A stretch of DNA of 64,000 nucleotides from Cheilinus undulatus (lineage: Eukaryota; Chordata; Actinopteri; Labriformes; Labridae), in NCBI RefSeq assembly GCF_018320785.1, contig NC_054867.1, positions 33,855,855-33,919,854 of the forward strand. The letters run 5' to 3'. Each line of letters opens with the position of its first letter. The stretch's first letter is position 1. The notes beneath the pieces were generated by a model. It was not told where the DNA came from, did not search any database, and saw nothing but the letters and a program-made list of their open reading frames with translations. A program made the translations under genes and the position numbers. Shown piece by piece: positions 24,904 through 38,052 of the stretch.

Positions 24904-27900
24904 TCAGAAAGAAGTGACCTTGTCCACGTATGAGTCACACAAACTGTTGTTCTCAGATTTATCCTGGATGATAAGCTGGAATCCGCTCTCCTCCTTAGAC
25001 AGGTGAAAGTCACAGATGGAGCTGGGGACGGGTTCAGGTTTATCAGCTGAAACACAAAGAATATAAACACAACAGTTTGATGAAGTAGCATCACATCAAC
25101 CACTGCTGCTACACAAAATTCTGATTTCATGGCTTGGTGTAGTAAAAGTGTTTAAATCTGGGTTTTTGTCTCTGAAGAAGTAGAGTTATGACAATTATTC
25201 CTCCCCAAGGAATATCCTGTCAGACAGTGAAAGTACAGTTGTGGGTCTGGAAGGGCTGGAGCTGTTTCTGTTGTAGTGGGGTTTGTAAATAAGCAAGGGA
25301 CAAACATGAAGCCCAGTGACCTTTGACCTCTAAAAGCTAGTCAGCTCATCATTGAGTCAGAGGGGACATCTGTGCAAGTTTGAAGGAAATCCCTCAGACT
25401 TTTCTTAAGATCATGTGCTCACAAGAACGGCCCAGTAGCATGATCACATGTACATCACTATATATAGCATTAAATGCCCAGATTATTTCCACTTACCGGG
25501 TTTATACTTCCTCAGATTCTTTATGCAGGCATAAGACAGGAGCCCAAGAAGAATTAGAGAAATCAAAACAAACCCAAGGCCAAGGATGACATGAATCAAC
25601 TCTCCATATGTCCTCTCTGGTAAAACAGGAAGTCAGTTAAATTCAATTAAACTAAGTTGTCATTATTGCATTGTCTAATACAGTAAAAGCATATATCAAA
25701 CAGGCTATAGTTCATGTTAATAAAAAAATCTGTTTACATACCACCTCTATCACAAACAGAGTCATGGGTTTTGTTGCCTGGAAAAAGCTCAGGAAAGCCA
25801 AGTAAACTGCACCTGTGGAGCACAAAACATGAATGCTACAGACATGTATGTCTTTAAGGAGAGTTATAACTGACATTAGCTGAAAACTTTAAGTCTTACT
25901 CTGTCCGTTTCTTGCAGATGTTCTTCTTCACATCAAAATACTGAGCGTCAGGGCATAAAGGCTCACAATGGTATGAATACCCAATCAATCCTTTACCTGT
26001 AGATTTAGCTGCAAAGAAAGAAAGATCCAAATGTTGATATAGGATATAAAAAAAAAAAAAAACAATAAAAACAGGGGCCGGGGCCATTCCCCACTGTGGG
26101 CTCGTGACATCATGAGCCCACATATTTCCCCACCCAAATTAAACCAAGCCAGGAAAGAGGTGAAAACTTTCAAAATTCAGTCGCATGTACAGCTCGGTGT
26201 TTTCATATGTTTACAGCAACCAGATTTCAACATATCTCGTGTGTTAAGACAAAAACTTTGGATTTCACTTTACAGGGTCTTTAACATAGATATTACAGTT
26301 CTGAAATTCTACATATATCCTTAACTTTTAGCACACATCACAGGTTATCCCTTTCTTTTTTGGGGATATTTGAAGACAGAAAACAACAAAACTGCTGAAA
26401 TGCAAGGCATCTGTGCTCTTCATCTTCACAAGCTGTGGAGCACATGCAAAAACACCTCCTCCAGTTTAGGTCAGAATGAGGTGTACACTTTCAAGATTAA
26501 ACTGCTCTCCAACCATTATCTCGGTTCATCGGTCCAGCTTTGACAAATTCAACTTAGTACTATTTAAGTTTGGCAAACCTGTATGAATGCATTTTAAAAA
26601 TCAAGTGTTTTCCAACTCTAGAAAATGACTTTTCTTGCTGTATGTTCAGTCCAAAAATGGGCTAACCCATTCAGAAAGCCTGAATCTGCCCCTGTAATGT
26701 ATTTTTCTTTTACATCTTAGATGATGAGGAGCCAGAGCTTTATGTTATAAATTCAAGAATAAATAAGTACCTAAATGGTTGGCAAGCCATTTTCGTCAAA
26801 TTGATGAAGCTAGTCTTTTCTGTCTTGCTTGACATTGTTATGACAAGCTCTCCTTTACCTCTAAAAGTACTATCACTTATAAACACAGGTTGATTTTACA
26901 TAAAATATGTTACAGCAGCCTAGAAAAATCTAAGGTGAAAAACACTGAAATCTGCACGAAGTTTATTCAGAAGAAAATCAAGTTTTCATGAATTAGACAT
27001 ATCCACAGTTTGCAACTATAAACAGGTTTCTGGTAACCCACATTATTTCCACTGGGCACTTCACACATCTTACCTCCTGGTTTGACACCCACAGAAAAAG
27101 TTGCTAGAGTTGTTGTGCTTGAAAACTTCAAACCAGAGTTGTGCCAGTTACATTTCCTTACACTTTACATCTTTTCTTTTCATCCTGCTCTAAATCTATT
27201 TCTTTCATCTACAGTAAAAAAAAAAAAAAAAAGTCCTCTCTCACCTGTCCTGTTCAGTCTCTCACCCATGACGCATTTATTTTCCTCACACTTTGAGCAG
27301 ACATTGTTGGAGCACAGGAAGCCAGGACGGCAAGAGCAGTTTGCATTTGTGGTTGGCGTACATTTTTGAGCATATTCTGTGAATAGACAAGAATTCAAAC
27401 CACAGGAGTTCCAGGTAACAAGTGCTTTTTTCCACTGTTCAACATGCATCATCAGCATCACTGGCAGGAGATTCACAAAAGAGAATAAAAGTTGTCAATA
27501 AGGATTTTAATCTCACCTTGGCATGACTTACACTCCTCACAAGTGTCAAAGAAGTGATACTGATCTGAGAAGGAGCCCTCAGCACAGGAGCTGCACTCAG
27601 TCTGGTGGTGCTCTGAGCAGGGCTTTTTCATGTATTTCCCTTCAAAATAAAATAAAATCACATGGATAACATTCACATTTAGATCCCTAAACACAACCTT
27701 TTATCTGATATCACATTCTTTCTTATCTGAGAAAACATTTCAACCATTTAAAGCATTAATTGAACAATTTAAATCATATTTGAATGTAATGTTTTAAAGA
27801 TGATCCTGTCTCTTACCAGGGGGGCACAGGTCACAGCATTGACCGACCACCTTCCGCTGTCGCTCTCCACAGCCTGCAGCATACTGCGAAGTCCAGATAA

Positions 27901-27943
27901 TCCACACACACAGACACAACAGCGAGAGGCTCGGACAAGTCAT
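24904..27943 (-). CDS. TNF receptor superfamily member, TNFRSF9 (4-1BB)/CD27-like
   Basis: Type I membrane receptor of the TNF receptor superfamily, likely a lymphocyte co-stimulatory receptor. Seven exons on the minus strand: 27943-27817, 27639-27517, 27376-27245, 26008-25900, 25812-25742, 25616-25497, 25046-24904; most junctions are phase 1, as usual in this family. The result is about 274 residues. The start at 27943 gives a signal peptide (MTCPSLSLLCLCVWIIW); an in-frame upstream ATG would spoil it. Cysteine-rich modules run from CCDLCPPGKY through CTPTTNANCSCRPGFLC and CSKCEENKC to CSLLGFPELF...DSVC, a layout most like TNFRSF9, with a CD27-like first module. One transmembrane segment follows (LIHVILGLGFVLISLILLGL), then a roughly 55-residue tail with SKEE, a TRAF2-type S-x-E-E motif, and no death domain. 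The donor of exon 5 could instead be three bases earlier. The exact orthologue is inferred. Confidence 0.88.
26060..26310 (-). repeat. Dispersed repeat family B, copy 2 (TNFRSF9-like intron)
   Basis: In reverse complement it matches 2300-2620: the core around TTAAAGACCCTGTAAAGTG, then TGAAATCCAAA...TTGTCTTAACA, a GGTTTAATTTGGG stretch and a TGATGTCAC motif. Near 26095-26122 it also holds a small palindrome (TGTGGGCTC...GAGCCCACA). It lies in the intron between exons 3 and 4 of the first TNF receptor. Confidence 0.6.
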
Positions 27944-29489
27944 AATGGCCAGTGCTCTGCTGGAGTGTTTGGGGTTTTTATGTTGTCTGGTATCTGCTGA
28001 CGTCATATTCAGATGAGAGTTGTGACTGTGGTTATGGTTAGCTAAGACATGGGATGAGATGTGCAAAGCACAGTCAGTGATTTGAAAAAAAGCTGTGTAA
28101 ACTGAAGGACAACAGTAGTCTAACACTGCATGCCCTATTTATTTATTTATCAAATACATTCACTTATTTACTTTTATTTCTCTGTTTCACTGATCATGAA
28201 AGTGTGCAACCAGGACTATTCTTACAGACAGGAGCCATGTTTGGCAACAGCAAACAGAGGAAGTAATGTGGCACAGATTTCAGAGACAACTCACTTATGT
28301 CAGTTTGCCCTTTGTAGGACTTTTTTATTTGTAGGTGATTATCGTGTTTCAGTGCTCGCCATGAGTCATTGGCAGATGTGGAACGTACCTAATTACATTT
28401 ATGTATATTATAAAAATGTAAAAATTATTATAAGAATTACTGTAACTGAGTAGTTTTTTGTGTTCTTTCTGCACATTTTGAAATCAGTACTTTCATTTTT
28501 AAGTTTTAACAAGAGAAACCGTACATTAACTTGAGTACAATTACTAATGTTCTTTTTCCTCCTCAGCACACAACAGGAGAATGATTCACATTCCAAAACA
28601 GTGCTTTTGTTTTTTTGGATAGATTAATTTATTTGTTTTACAAGTGCACTACAGACAATTAGAGTGAACATCAGTGATATTTCTCCCCCCAGACCCCCCC
28701 CCCCCAGTCTCAAATTTTCCAGGTGACCCCCTTAGGATATACTTAATTTTCTACAAGTTTAAGAAAAGCATGAGGTCAGGTGAAAGGTGTCTTTCACTTT
28801 GTTATGAGGGCGTGATTCTACCTGAACAATGTTTGCGTGCGCAAGGTGAAGTTTTGTTTTTCTGTTTGTGGGGTGAAACTATGGAATAGCATGAGTGTGG
28901 AGCTCAAGCAATGTCCAAAACATGACCAGGTTTAAAAAGAGGCAGAGAACAATGATTTACACTCAGTACAGGGATGCTGAAGGTCTATCCATGCACAGAT
29001 ATGTCAACATTTATATGGACAAAATTACCCCATAGTCTTCTCGCATATTTAATATTCATAATTTGAATTTCAGTTTGTATAGGTGCATGTATAAAAACAT
29101 TAATGAACATTTAATTTTTTATTTGAAAAAGGTGGAGAAATCAGCCAAACTGATCATTTTGAAAGGATGTTTAATATGCATGTATGTACATATAAAACAT
29201 TCTCATCAACTCATTCTACATTCTATATGTAATTCTTATTTTTACTAAAAAATGTATGCAAAATTTAGAAAAGTAGGATATTTGCAAACTATTCTAAAAG
29301 AATTGACATTTGAATGCTTGCATGATGTATAGTACATAACATCTCTGCTGACAAAAAAGTATTAAACTGATATTTTTAGAGAAATATTACTCCTTCTGCC
29401 ATTTGAAAATAGCTGTAGGCCATATTGTGATTTAATCTGGAGGTTTGATCATTTTCCAGTATTCATCTTCTCAGTACCTAAAATAAACT

Positions 29490-29630
29490 TTGAATTAAAT
29501 ACTTTTCACTTTTACTTGAGTAGATTTACAGACAAGTACTTTTACTTTTACTTTACTGAAGTAAATTTTAACCACAGTAATTGTACTTTTACATGAGTAG
29601 TGTGGTCTTGTTCTCTTTCCACCTCTGGTC
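29490..29630 (+). repeat. TACTTTTACTT-type dispersed repeat
   Basis: The stretch is built from degenerate TACTTTTACTTTTACTTTA units with AGTA/TACT motifs and ends in CCACCTCTGG. Sequences of this style are common dispersed repeats in fish. A related stretch in the other orientation is at 22090-22225. Confidence 0.45.
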
Positions 29631-30474
29631 ATTGCTTACTTTAGCAGGAACTGTAGATTCAGATATCAAAGTTCAGTGAACACCAAGCTTCAACACAGAA
29701 ACATTATCATCCATTAGTTTAAGTACCTGCATGCTGACACACAAGATGCAGAGCTCCACTTCTTTCTTTTTGTCATTTATAAATATAACACAGATGTTTT
29801 TTGTTTTTTTTTACATCTATGTGGTCCATTTGGATCTTATTCCAAATACTGTGATACCAAAACTACAGTCAGGAGCCTGGAAATAGAGGGTTTTGTGTCA
29901 CTTTTTTTATCTGACAGGAAGAGGTGAGCTGAATTGTTTTTTTAAGAGTTTTGATTGGTATTTATTCCCGGTTATGTTTTAAAAAAAATCCCTGGTACAG
30001 AGGCTGTTGTTCTTGTAGAGGATAGCTCAGGAGGCTGCTTTCTCTCGTTCCATTCCCCTCCATCCCTCTACCCAGCTTCAAATGGTATCTACTGCCCTAT
30101 CTCTCACACAAAGCCAAAAAAGAAATCTTAAAAATTAGCTTTTTTTCAGGACCAAATCCAAAGGCTGGTAATTTGATATTTCACCTTCTCTCTCTTAGAT
30201 TAACTAAATCTGATATTATCAGATTTACTCATCAGATTAGTCATAAGGGAATCAAAAAGATTCCAGACAGATGACTGCACTAAATGTAGTAAATTTACAT
30301 CAAATCCTGTGGACTTTTTGTCTGCTCTGAGATATTTTGAAAGCAGTGTCTATAACACTGCTGTTTCACAACAGAGTTCACACAAACACATTCACACACT
30401 GATGATGAAGGCTGCTATATATTGTGTATACAGTTAACTAATCTCACTCAAACACATTTATACGCCATGAAGCA

Positions 30475-30585
30475 AGTTGGCTTGAAGCGTCTTGCACAAG
30501 GACAAATTGAGTCATAGCTGCAGGAGCTGGGAATTGAACCCCCAACCTTCTGGCTTCCAACCCTACCACAGCTGCCCAAGAAGAA
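30475..30585 (-). repeat. tRNA-related SINE-like fragment
   Basis: On the minus strand GGTTCAATTCC (30540-30530) is a good pol III B-box, followed by CAGCTCCTGCAGC and a TGTCCTTGTGCAAGACGCTT stretch. That combination recurs in many fish genomes. No clear A-box or folded tRNA is present, so it is a fragment and not a tRNA gene. Confidence 0.45.
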
Positions 30586-32039
30586 AAAAAATGTTCTGAT
30601 TAACTGAGCCAACAAATCCAGTGTAGTCATTTTAATGACGTCCCCTTCATGTTATGTGCTTGTTTAGTGCTGCACATTGCAGCTCAATAATAATTGTTTT
30701 CCTGATGATTAAGTTTTCTTTTTGCAACTTAGAATTGCTTTAATAGATGGTGTCTGGAAGGTGCATTTTTGCTGCTTATAAATTTTACCTGTGAAGATTT
30801 TAAATGACAGCAAATCATGTAGCAGTTACAGCATGAAGAAAGGAAGGCGTGGAGATAAAGGCAATAAAGGCCACCCAAAAGAAGGGAAAAAAATTGAAAG
30901 CTTTCTGAGGCCGAGATACCGTTAAGGTGCCCAGGGGTTTCCAGGGGTTATATCACGTGCACAGTTGATCTATACTGTGCCATCATCCTATAAGGTATGG
31001 GTTTTCCCTTGAGCCAAGCTGAGTCATAATTAGAATACAATATAACTGAGTGCAGTCCCACCTACAGACACAGCTGGGCCCCTCAAAGACCATGTAAATG
31101 GCCCCTCCTTAATAGCCGTCCAGTAATGTTAATGCATGCACAATGGATCTGTAGGATTAGTGCTAACCCCCGGGTTAACCCTTGCCTCCTGGTCCTGGAT
31201 CGATCGGCTTTAACAGCTTACTGAATTAAGTTTATTGCAGGTCCTGGCATGGATTGGCAACTGGCCCACCTATGACTGTACAAAACAAGTAAAAAATAGC
31301 TCATACCATTTTGAGAAGAAGGGTTTCCATTTTGAAATAGTTGACAATGAGAGGTAGAGTTCTGATGTTGAGTTTTTAGCTTAGGAGCATTTGGTCATCA
31401 TTATGCCAGTGTAGGATAAACTCCAGATATCTTACTGCATGTGCACTTTTCCAAATTTCCCCTGGAGACATAAAAACAAGATGATTATTAATGTGAACAA
31501 GATTTATTTAGAAGAGACATATTCACAGCCTGATCACATCATAAAGAGGTTTAGAGTTGTTTAACAAAGACTTACTCTGAGGCCACAGGTATACTAAAGC
31601 CTTTCAGTGCATTATGTGGTGTCTTGTAGAGCAAGTGAGCAGCTAATTTTGCACTAAACAGGAAGTTCATATTCTGCAGGTATATATATGGTTACAAAGC
31701 CCCACTGTTGTGGACAGAAACACTGCTGTCTACTCAAAGTATGTTTATGGTTGCACGTTTTTGGCAAATGTAACCGGCTTTAAATCTATTTTATAATTTC
31801 AGTCAATTATCACCACAATGGATCTGATGAGGTTGTCAAACATGGTGGTGAAATGAATGCACAGTTAGAAATAAAATGCAGAGGCTGCTCTCAGCTCTAG
31901 GTAATTAGACACCTGTGCAGCCTTTTTGTTGATTTGTCCAAGACATTTGGCACAGTTTGTACTTTTATATCAACTTTACAAATTAGGTTTTAAAAACATA
32001 ATTTTGAAATTGTTCCAAAACTACCTCTCTGATAGAATG

Positions 32040-33110
32040 CGTGTTTAAAAATTAGTGCTGTTACTCAATTAAAAATTAAACAAGTTAATCACATCACTTC
32101 ACTGTGATTAATCATGATTAATCACAGCATTTTTGTATAGTTTAAGAATGTTTTAAAATTTTAGAGGTTGTTATTGTCCAGTGTTTTATTTGTATTCTTT
32201 TAATTCTATGTACAGCACATTAGTGCTCATCTGAGTCCTTATTGATACCACTATCAATACTTTCTATAGTTTGGTGGAAAGACAAAATAAGGGCAAATAT
32301 TTAAACTACAAGTGGTCTTAGCTGAGAAGGGCTTGAGTTAAAAAGCTATGATTCAGTCTGTCGCATCTACTGTATATAAACACATATTCACACATTTTTT
32401 ATTGAAGTTTCTCATTAAAATGAAATTTTCCCATTTTTTATGACATTTGAACACATCATAAAATATAGAATACAGTCGTCTAATTTACTGAGGTTACCTG
32501 AACGCATTATATCTTCCTTCAGCTCATTAAGTTCGGTAATTAACTTTAATTTTGCCAATTCCACCACGGATTTCTACACTGAAATAATATTGTTAACAAA
32601 CAGGATTGCTCAAAGTTTTGGAACACTTTTCAGCTTTTATCTGAGCAGCTGAGGAAGTTAACAGTCCTGAAGCAGCTGAAGAGAGTGGTATGACCACGGC
32701 TTGATCCCGTGTTGTTGTTAGCGTCTTTGCTAACATTAGCAAAGATGTGCTTTGCCTGAAGGTGGAACTTAAGACTTGTTGTGCTTCGGTGTCAAGACAG
32801 TTCATCACTGCAACATGTACCCACAATTTTGGTTTTATCTTAACTAACATTCGCCAGCTTTTCAAAAAGAAATTTGCCATTAAGCAGACCTGGGTCTGTC
32901 TCCTCACTCATCACTGCTGGTTGTGTCTGACCCGCCTGTCACCTCCTCACGTAAACATCCGTGCTGGAGGACTACGTGAGCAAGTTGTGGTCAAACTTAG
33001 TCATATGGTTAGACATAGTTTGTGATGTATCGTTATACAATTTTCTTGCAATATATCGATTATCGCAGTATCGCTGTATCGTGATAATATTGGTATCGTG
33101 GACCAGATCA
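32040..33110 (+). repeat. Dispersed repeat family C, copy 1
   Basis: Starts with TGATTAATCATGATTAATCA-type DNA near 32100 and continues to a GGCTTGATCCCGTG...TTAGC block near 32700 and a GGTTTTATCTTAACT...CCAGCTTTT block near 32830. These blocks occur in the same order at 59230-59770 in the DDI2 intron. It is followed by a TATCG-rich stretch (33025-33100). It is likely a non-autonomous DNA transposon; the superfamily is not assigned. Confidence 0.55.
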
Positions 33111-34496
33111 TATTCATTTTAATTGTCTTTACTTTTAGTATTTAAATTGTTTTTGCATTTTAAGCTTTCATAATGTCAAGCTGTTGTTGACTTCATGATT
33201 CAGAGTATTAATTTCTTGATTTATAAATTATTTTACCAGTTTTATTCATAATTTTCAGGTTTTTATTGTATTTGTTTTGCTTTATCTGTATCTGCTATGT
33301 ACACCTCAGCACCAATAAAAATGAAGGCTTTCTCTCAATGTGTCTTTGGAGAACTTAAAGTAAATGATAATGAATGATATTAAAAACATTGGTTGGTCAA
33401 AAGCCATTATTGAGTCTTATCAAGATGTTGTGGTTTTCGAGGGATATCTCCGAATCAAGCCCACTAACTCTGATTATGACTCATTCCTGCTTATGTGTGA
33501 TTTATCATCTCGTTTATATTTCCATGTGATAGTCTGATGTCACCTGACCTCCTCATGTGCACGATTTTGTCAAAGAAGTCGCCTTAGATTAAAGCTTCTA
33601 GTCTATTGCATATAATCCTGTGCTTGTGTAAATGTTTTGGTGGTATCCCCAGCCTGAATTTATCCCCTTTGAAAACCCCCATCACACGTGGCTCTACCAC
33701 AAGTGTTATCAAATGTTAACTTCTCCATCTGACAGATGCTCTAACTCACAACCACGCCGCCCTCCTCCTGCGTGTGACGCAACAACAGACGCACTCATTC
33801 ATAGCTGACAGGAGTCAAAGTACATCATCAGTGCCACCCACTTTGAGGGCGTTGTGGTAAGGGTGGGTGGCAGACGTGGCGTCACTCTCTAAGGGAAGCC
33901 CTTAACATTAAATGTATTCAAGTTTACTTAAGGTTAAAGTGTGAACCAGCAGGTTTATAAAAATGATGATGAGCATATAAAGAAAACTAGGCCAGTCTAT
34001 TATTCTTAGTTAACAAAGCACTACTCACCAAATTAGGCCACCCACATGTTCATTTATGCATTATTACTGTAAGGCTGTTTTCTCATATTGTGCAGCACTA
34101 TGGGTCCAAGCTTCACCCTCCACTACTATTCAGGCACTGTATGGATAAATAAACAGTGGTGGCATCACTGCCAAATGCAAACGTGATACAACTGATTTGG
34201 CTTGACAGCTTTATGCAAGATTTTTTTTTTTTACAAAGTGTTGTCAATCTCGCCCCTGAACCTTTTTCCAGATGAACAGCAAAAGAGAAGCACGGTGAAT
34301 GGAAACTGGATCTTTCAACACTTTCAATTATGTTTGAACAATCAGTTTAGTGCTAGAAAGTGTGGAACGAGATAAGATTCTTTCATTTTTATTAAAGGTC
34401 AAAAGCTGGCTGAAGATAATTACTAGCTTGCTGGGTTCCAAGTTTCTGATTCATATAGAATGGTATCTACCATAATATTGTGGTGCAAACTCACTT

Positions 34497-34670
34497 GTCA
34501 CTTTATTAGGTACACCTGTTGCTCACTATTTCAAATATTCACTAGCCATTTACACTGGCAGAAACCAGTGTGATCAGGACTGTAGACATGGCTGAGATGA
34601 CCTGCAAGTTCAAAATGAGAATCAGAGGAGGAAAGGATCAGGCTTTCAGTTTGCCATAGCTGTTGTAATC
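34497..34670 (+). mobile_element. Tc1-like fragment (TTTATTAGGTACACCTG family)
   Basis: Begins CACTTTATTAGGTACACCTG, the inverted-repeat end of a common fish Tc1 family. It runs through the following subterminal DNA (TGTAGACATGG..., TCAAAATGAGAATCAGAGGAGG...) and then fades. Only the left end is present. Related pieces are at 53720-54880 (same strand) and 55485-55600 (opposite strand). Confidence 0.65.
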
Positions 34671-35751
34671 TGGAAGGCTTACATGTTTAAGCTAAATTTA
34701 GACCCATTTTTCCAGTGTTCATTTGTCTAATTTTAGTGAGGCTGTGTAAGCTGTACTCCTATTTTTCTGTCCTCAGCTGACTGAAATGGAACCAGATATG
34801 GTCTTTACTGATGACATAGATTTGAAAATTAGCAGATAATGGTCCCCTTCTTTCAGTTTTTATGTCCTTTAGTCTTTATGGAGAACTTCACTGAGATTTA
34901 AGACGTCTATTTTAATGCCTAAATGAGTCACTGTTTATGGGGAGAAACGCTGAATAGTCTTTTGTGGTTTCTCTTGGACTTGTGCAACATCTGGTGCTTC
35001 TCAAAAGCAGAGGTGAAGTGGTGCCTGCAGAAATGGGTATACTCTTAATTTACACTCCATGTTTTCATAAACGACCCATCCAGGGGAGGATAAATGGTCT
35101 GAATTAGACCATCTTGGATATAAAGTACACCTAAAAACAGGCTTCAGATTTGCACAGTGACACCAAACTTCTCCCACTTGAACTCAAGTAGTAAGGATTA
35201 TTATTAAACTCTGATGAAGTAAGCAAGCTGAAAGAGTGCCAATAGCTACATTTGCATTAATGAATCAACAAGACAATGATGAGAACTAGACAATACTGAG
35301 ACCAAGTAAGGAAAGTTCCTTTTCCATCCTAGGAGGAAACACACAGAATACTTTGAATGTTATGAATCAATGGGGATTTAGAGGTGAGTATAAGTATTCT
35401 TAAAGCCTAGGAGTTTGTGAATAAAGTTGGCTGTAGGTGCAACAAAAATGAGTGTTTTTAACAGAGAGTATGTACAAATGATGTAAACTACCCTGGTAGA
35501 TTCTTGCTGTAAACATCTCTGATTCAGGAAGTTGGTGATTGTGTGTGGTTAAAATGAAATAAACAGCAAATCTTTACTCAGTAAGGACTGAAGGGAGCCA
35601 CCTTTAAAAGTAGAACTGCCTTTTTCATAAACAACATGAGGAAAGGAAATTGATTAAATAAACATCACACACCTCTGTACATGTTAATGCATTTGTAAGC
35701 AAGGATTTATGTTGCTTTTGAATGGCTGTTTCCTTTACAGCTGCTTCAAGG

Positions 35752-36548
35752 TTTAAAGGGGACGTATTGTGCAAAAATCACTTTTTCAGGCTTTTTATAA
35801 CAAAAATATGTGACCCTGGCCTGTCCATAATCCCTCCAAGTACTAGACCCCCCTCCTGCAACTTTTAGAAAATGTGTCCTGAAACAAGTCATTCTCAGAT
35901 TTTCCCCTCATGATGTCATGTGGGGAGTTAGCACCGCCCTCAGGTTCGGTTGGCCCTCCCCACTTGGAAGAAAGTTCCACCCTCCTCTCCTGATCAGGAG
36001 AGCCACATCCATAAAGCCACATCCATTTCCTGAGACAGGTGTAGTCAGGGGCGGAGTCAGACAGCTCAGTAACATTTAAAGCCCCAGTCACAGAAACAGC
36101 TCGTTTTGAGCAGGGCTGAAACAGAGCGTTTTTTACCCACGCCAGTGAAATTGGCAGTGGCCTATGTAAAGGGTTATGTATCTTTGTTCGTTTCTTTGTT
36201 TGTTTGTTTATATGTGTACAAGATAACTCGAGAACGGAAAGTCAGATCTTCACCAAACTTTCAGGGAATATTGGGTAGTGAGAGGGAAGAATCGATTAGA
36301 TTTTGCTGATGATCCGTGAACCCATTCTCGGGCTTCGAAATTTTGAACACATAGTAATCAATGGGAGCGTAAGTTCCTCGGTGGCGCTGCTTAGGCGTGG
36401 GTCTGCCGCCTCAGATGGCCATTCTAGTTTAGACATGCTAAAACCCAATACTGGAGTGTTTTTTCAGAAATAAACTTCACAGGCATGTTTTGGGGACCTC
36501 TGAGACCAATAAAACTTGTCTTAAAGGGGTAAAATATGTGACCTTTAA
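35752..36548 (+). mobile_element. Palindromic MITE family A, long copy with an insert
   Basis: The ends are inverted: TTTAAAGGGGACGTATTGTG at 35753 against ATATGTGACCTTTAA at 36533-36547. The inside shares the CTGGCCTGTCC and ATACTGGAGTG landmarks with 6567-6804. It shares the stretch around TGATGTCATGTGGGGAG to CTCTCCTGATC with 63024-63847. About 290 bases (36136-36430) are absent from the other copies and look inserted. Confidence 0.7.
36136..36430 (+). repeat. Insert within MITE copy 2
   Basis: The stretch breaks the MITE between GAGCGTTTTTTA and AGACATGC, which are close together in copy 1. It contains a TTTG run (36185-36210) and then GATAACTCGAGAACGGAAAG, and ends near GGCGTGGGTCTGCCGCC. 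It is not coding. I recognise it only as a repeat-like block. Confidence 0.45.
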
Positions 36549-37912
36549 TCCTTCATAAGTGACTTGATTTAAGAGTTGTTCAGGAAAAGTTGTCATCACT
36601 GTAGAAAGTATTTCTTAATGCTGAGAGAAACTGTTACACCCATGAACAAAATTGTTTTGCTTCATACAACAGCTATTAACATTTTTGAAGCATTTTCATC
36701 TTGATACAATCAACTTTGAATCAACAGTTTATTAAAAAACATTTAATTGTCTTTCTTTGTTTGTCATTACTATGTTTGATAAAGTATTTCATTAAAATCT
36801 ACATTACCTACAGTGCAACTCAGCCAATTCAACCAGTAAAAGTTTAAGGTATGAGTTTAAGGAATGGGGTTCAGTTCACAATAAGCAAAGTGCAGTACTG
36901 TAGTTCTTTAAAGCTCCACACCTCTTTTATTTTCATTTTGAACTCGATGTGTTAAAACTGAGGCCTGACTGGAGTGACTGATGTAGCAGTTCTGGGCCCT
37001 GAGGTGAACATTAGCATGGGGTCCATATTTATTGTTTCCTTCCTTTTACAATTCCTATGTATCTAGGAAAGTCCTTCTTTGTAAAGGTTAGGGAATACAT
37101 TAAAAACCAACAAAAACAACAAACATTTTTACAAACATTCGAAAAAAATGCACTCACCATGAATTCTTATTTTTTTTAAGAACCACATGATCAGTGTTTT
37201 AAAGAAGCACTTTACTGTCCATTCACATGGAAAAGTTGTGGTTTCTCAGCAGGCAATACATGATAATTTAACAAGGATACACAGAACACAGAGGTTTCAG
37301 TGTTTTTATAATAATTTTACTTAATTCATTTTTATCTTTGAGTTTATCTTGATTTTTTTCATTTTATTGCAGGGGTGCCAAACTCAAGGCTCGGGGTCTG
37401 AATACAGCTACGCCTACCACCCAAGATCAAATCATATTTTTATTATCACCTTATACTGGCCCACCAGTATAAGGTCTGCAAATTCCTCCAGTAAAAAATA
37501 TAAATTTAGCCTTGACGATTTAGATTTCCTGGATGAGTCATAATAAAATGAAAAAAAAAAGCAAAGACTAAAAATAATAAGATAAAAAAAATCAGGAAAT
37601 CGAAAGAAGAAATGAATTTGCATTTTCATTTCATGTTTTCAATTTTGCATCTCACAATTATGATTTAAACTTCTGACTTTGACGTATCTCATATTTTGCC
37701 TTTATCAATTAGTAATTTTGACTTTTATCTCAAACTTTGAGCTTTAAAACATAATTATGACTTTCTATTTCATATATCTGCATTTTTAAAAACATTATTT
37801 GACATTTATTTTCATGTTTTGATGATTTTAACTCACAAGTTTGACTTTCTATCTCAGATTTTGCTCTTTAAATTTTGAGCCTTTTCTTTTATCTCAGAAT
37901 CATTTATCATAC

Positions 37913-37980
37913 AGACAGACAGATAGACAAATAGATAGATAGATAGATAGATAGATGGATAGATAGATAGATAGATAGAC

Positions 37981-38015
<35 letters not shown>

Positions 38016-38016
38016 C

Positions 38017-38052
<36 letters not shown>
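37913..38052 (+). repeat. GATA/GACA tetranucleotide microsatellite
   Basis: About 140 bases of ATAG units with a few ACAG interruptions and one ATGG unit. GATA/GACA arrays are common in fish genomes. It is likely length-polymorphic. Confidence 0.95.

Noticed and set aside
32747-33025. 92-codon plus-strand frame and the antisense 104-codon frame at 32593-32907
   Set aside because: They fall inside repeat family C, which recurs in the DDI2 intron without an open frame.
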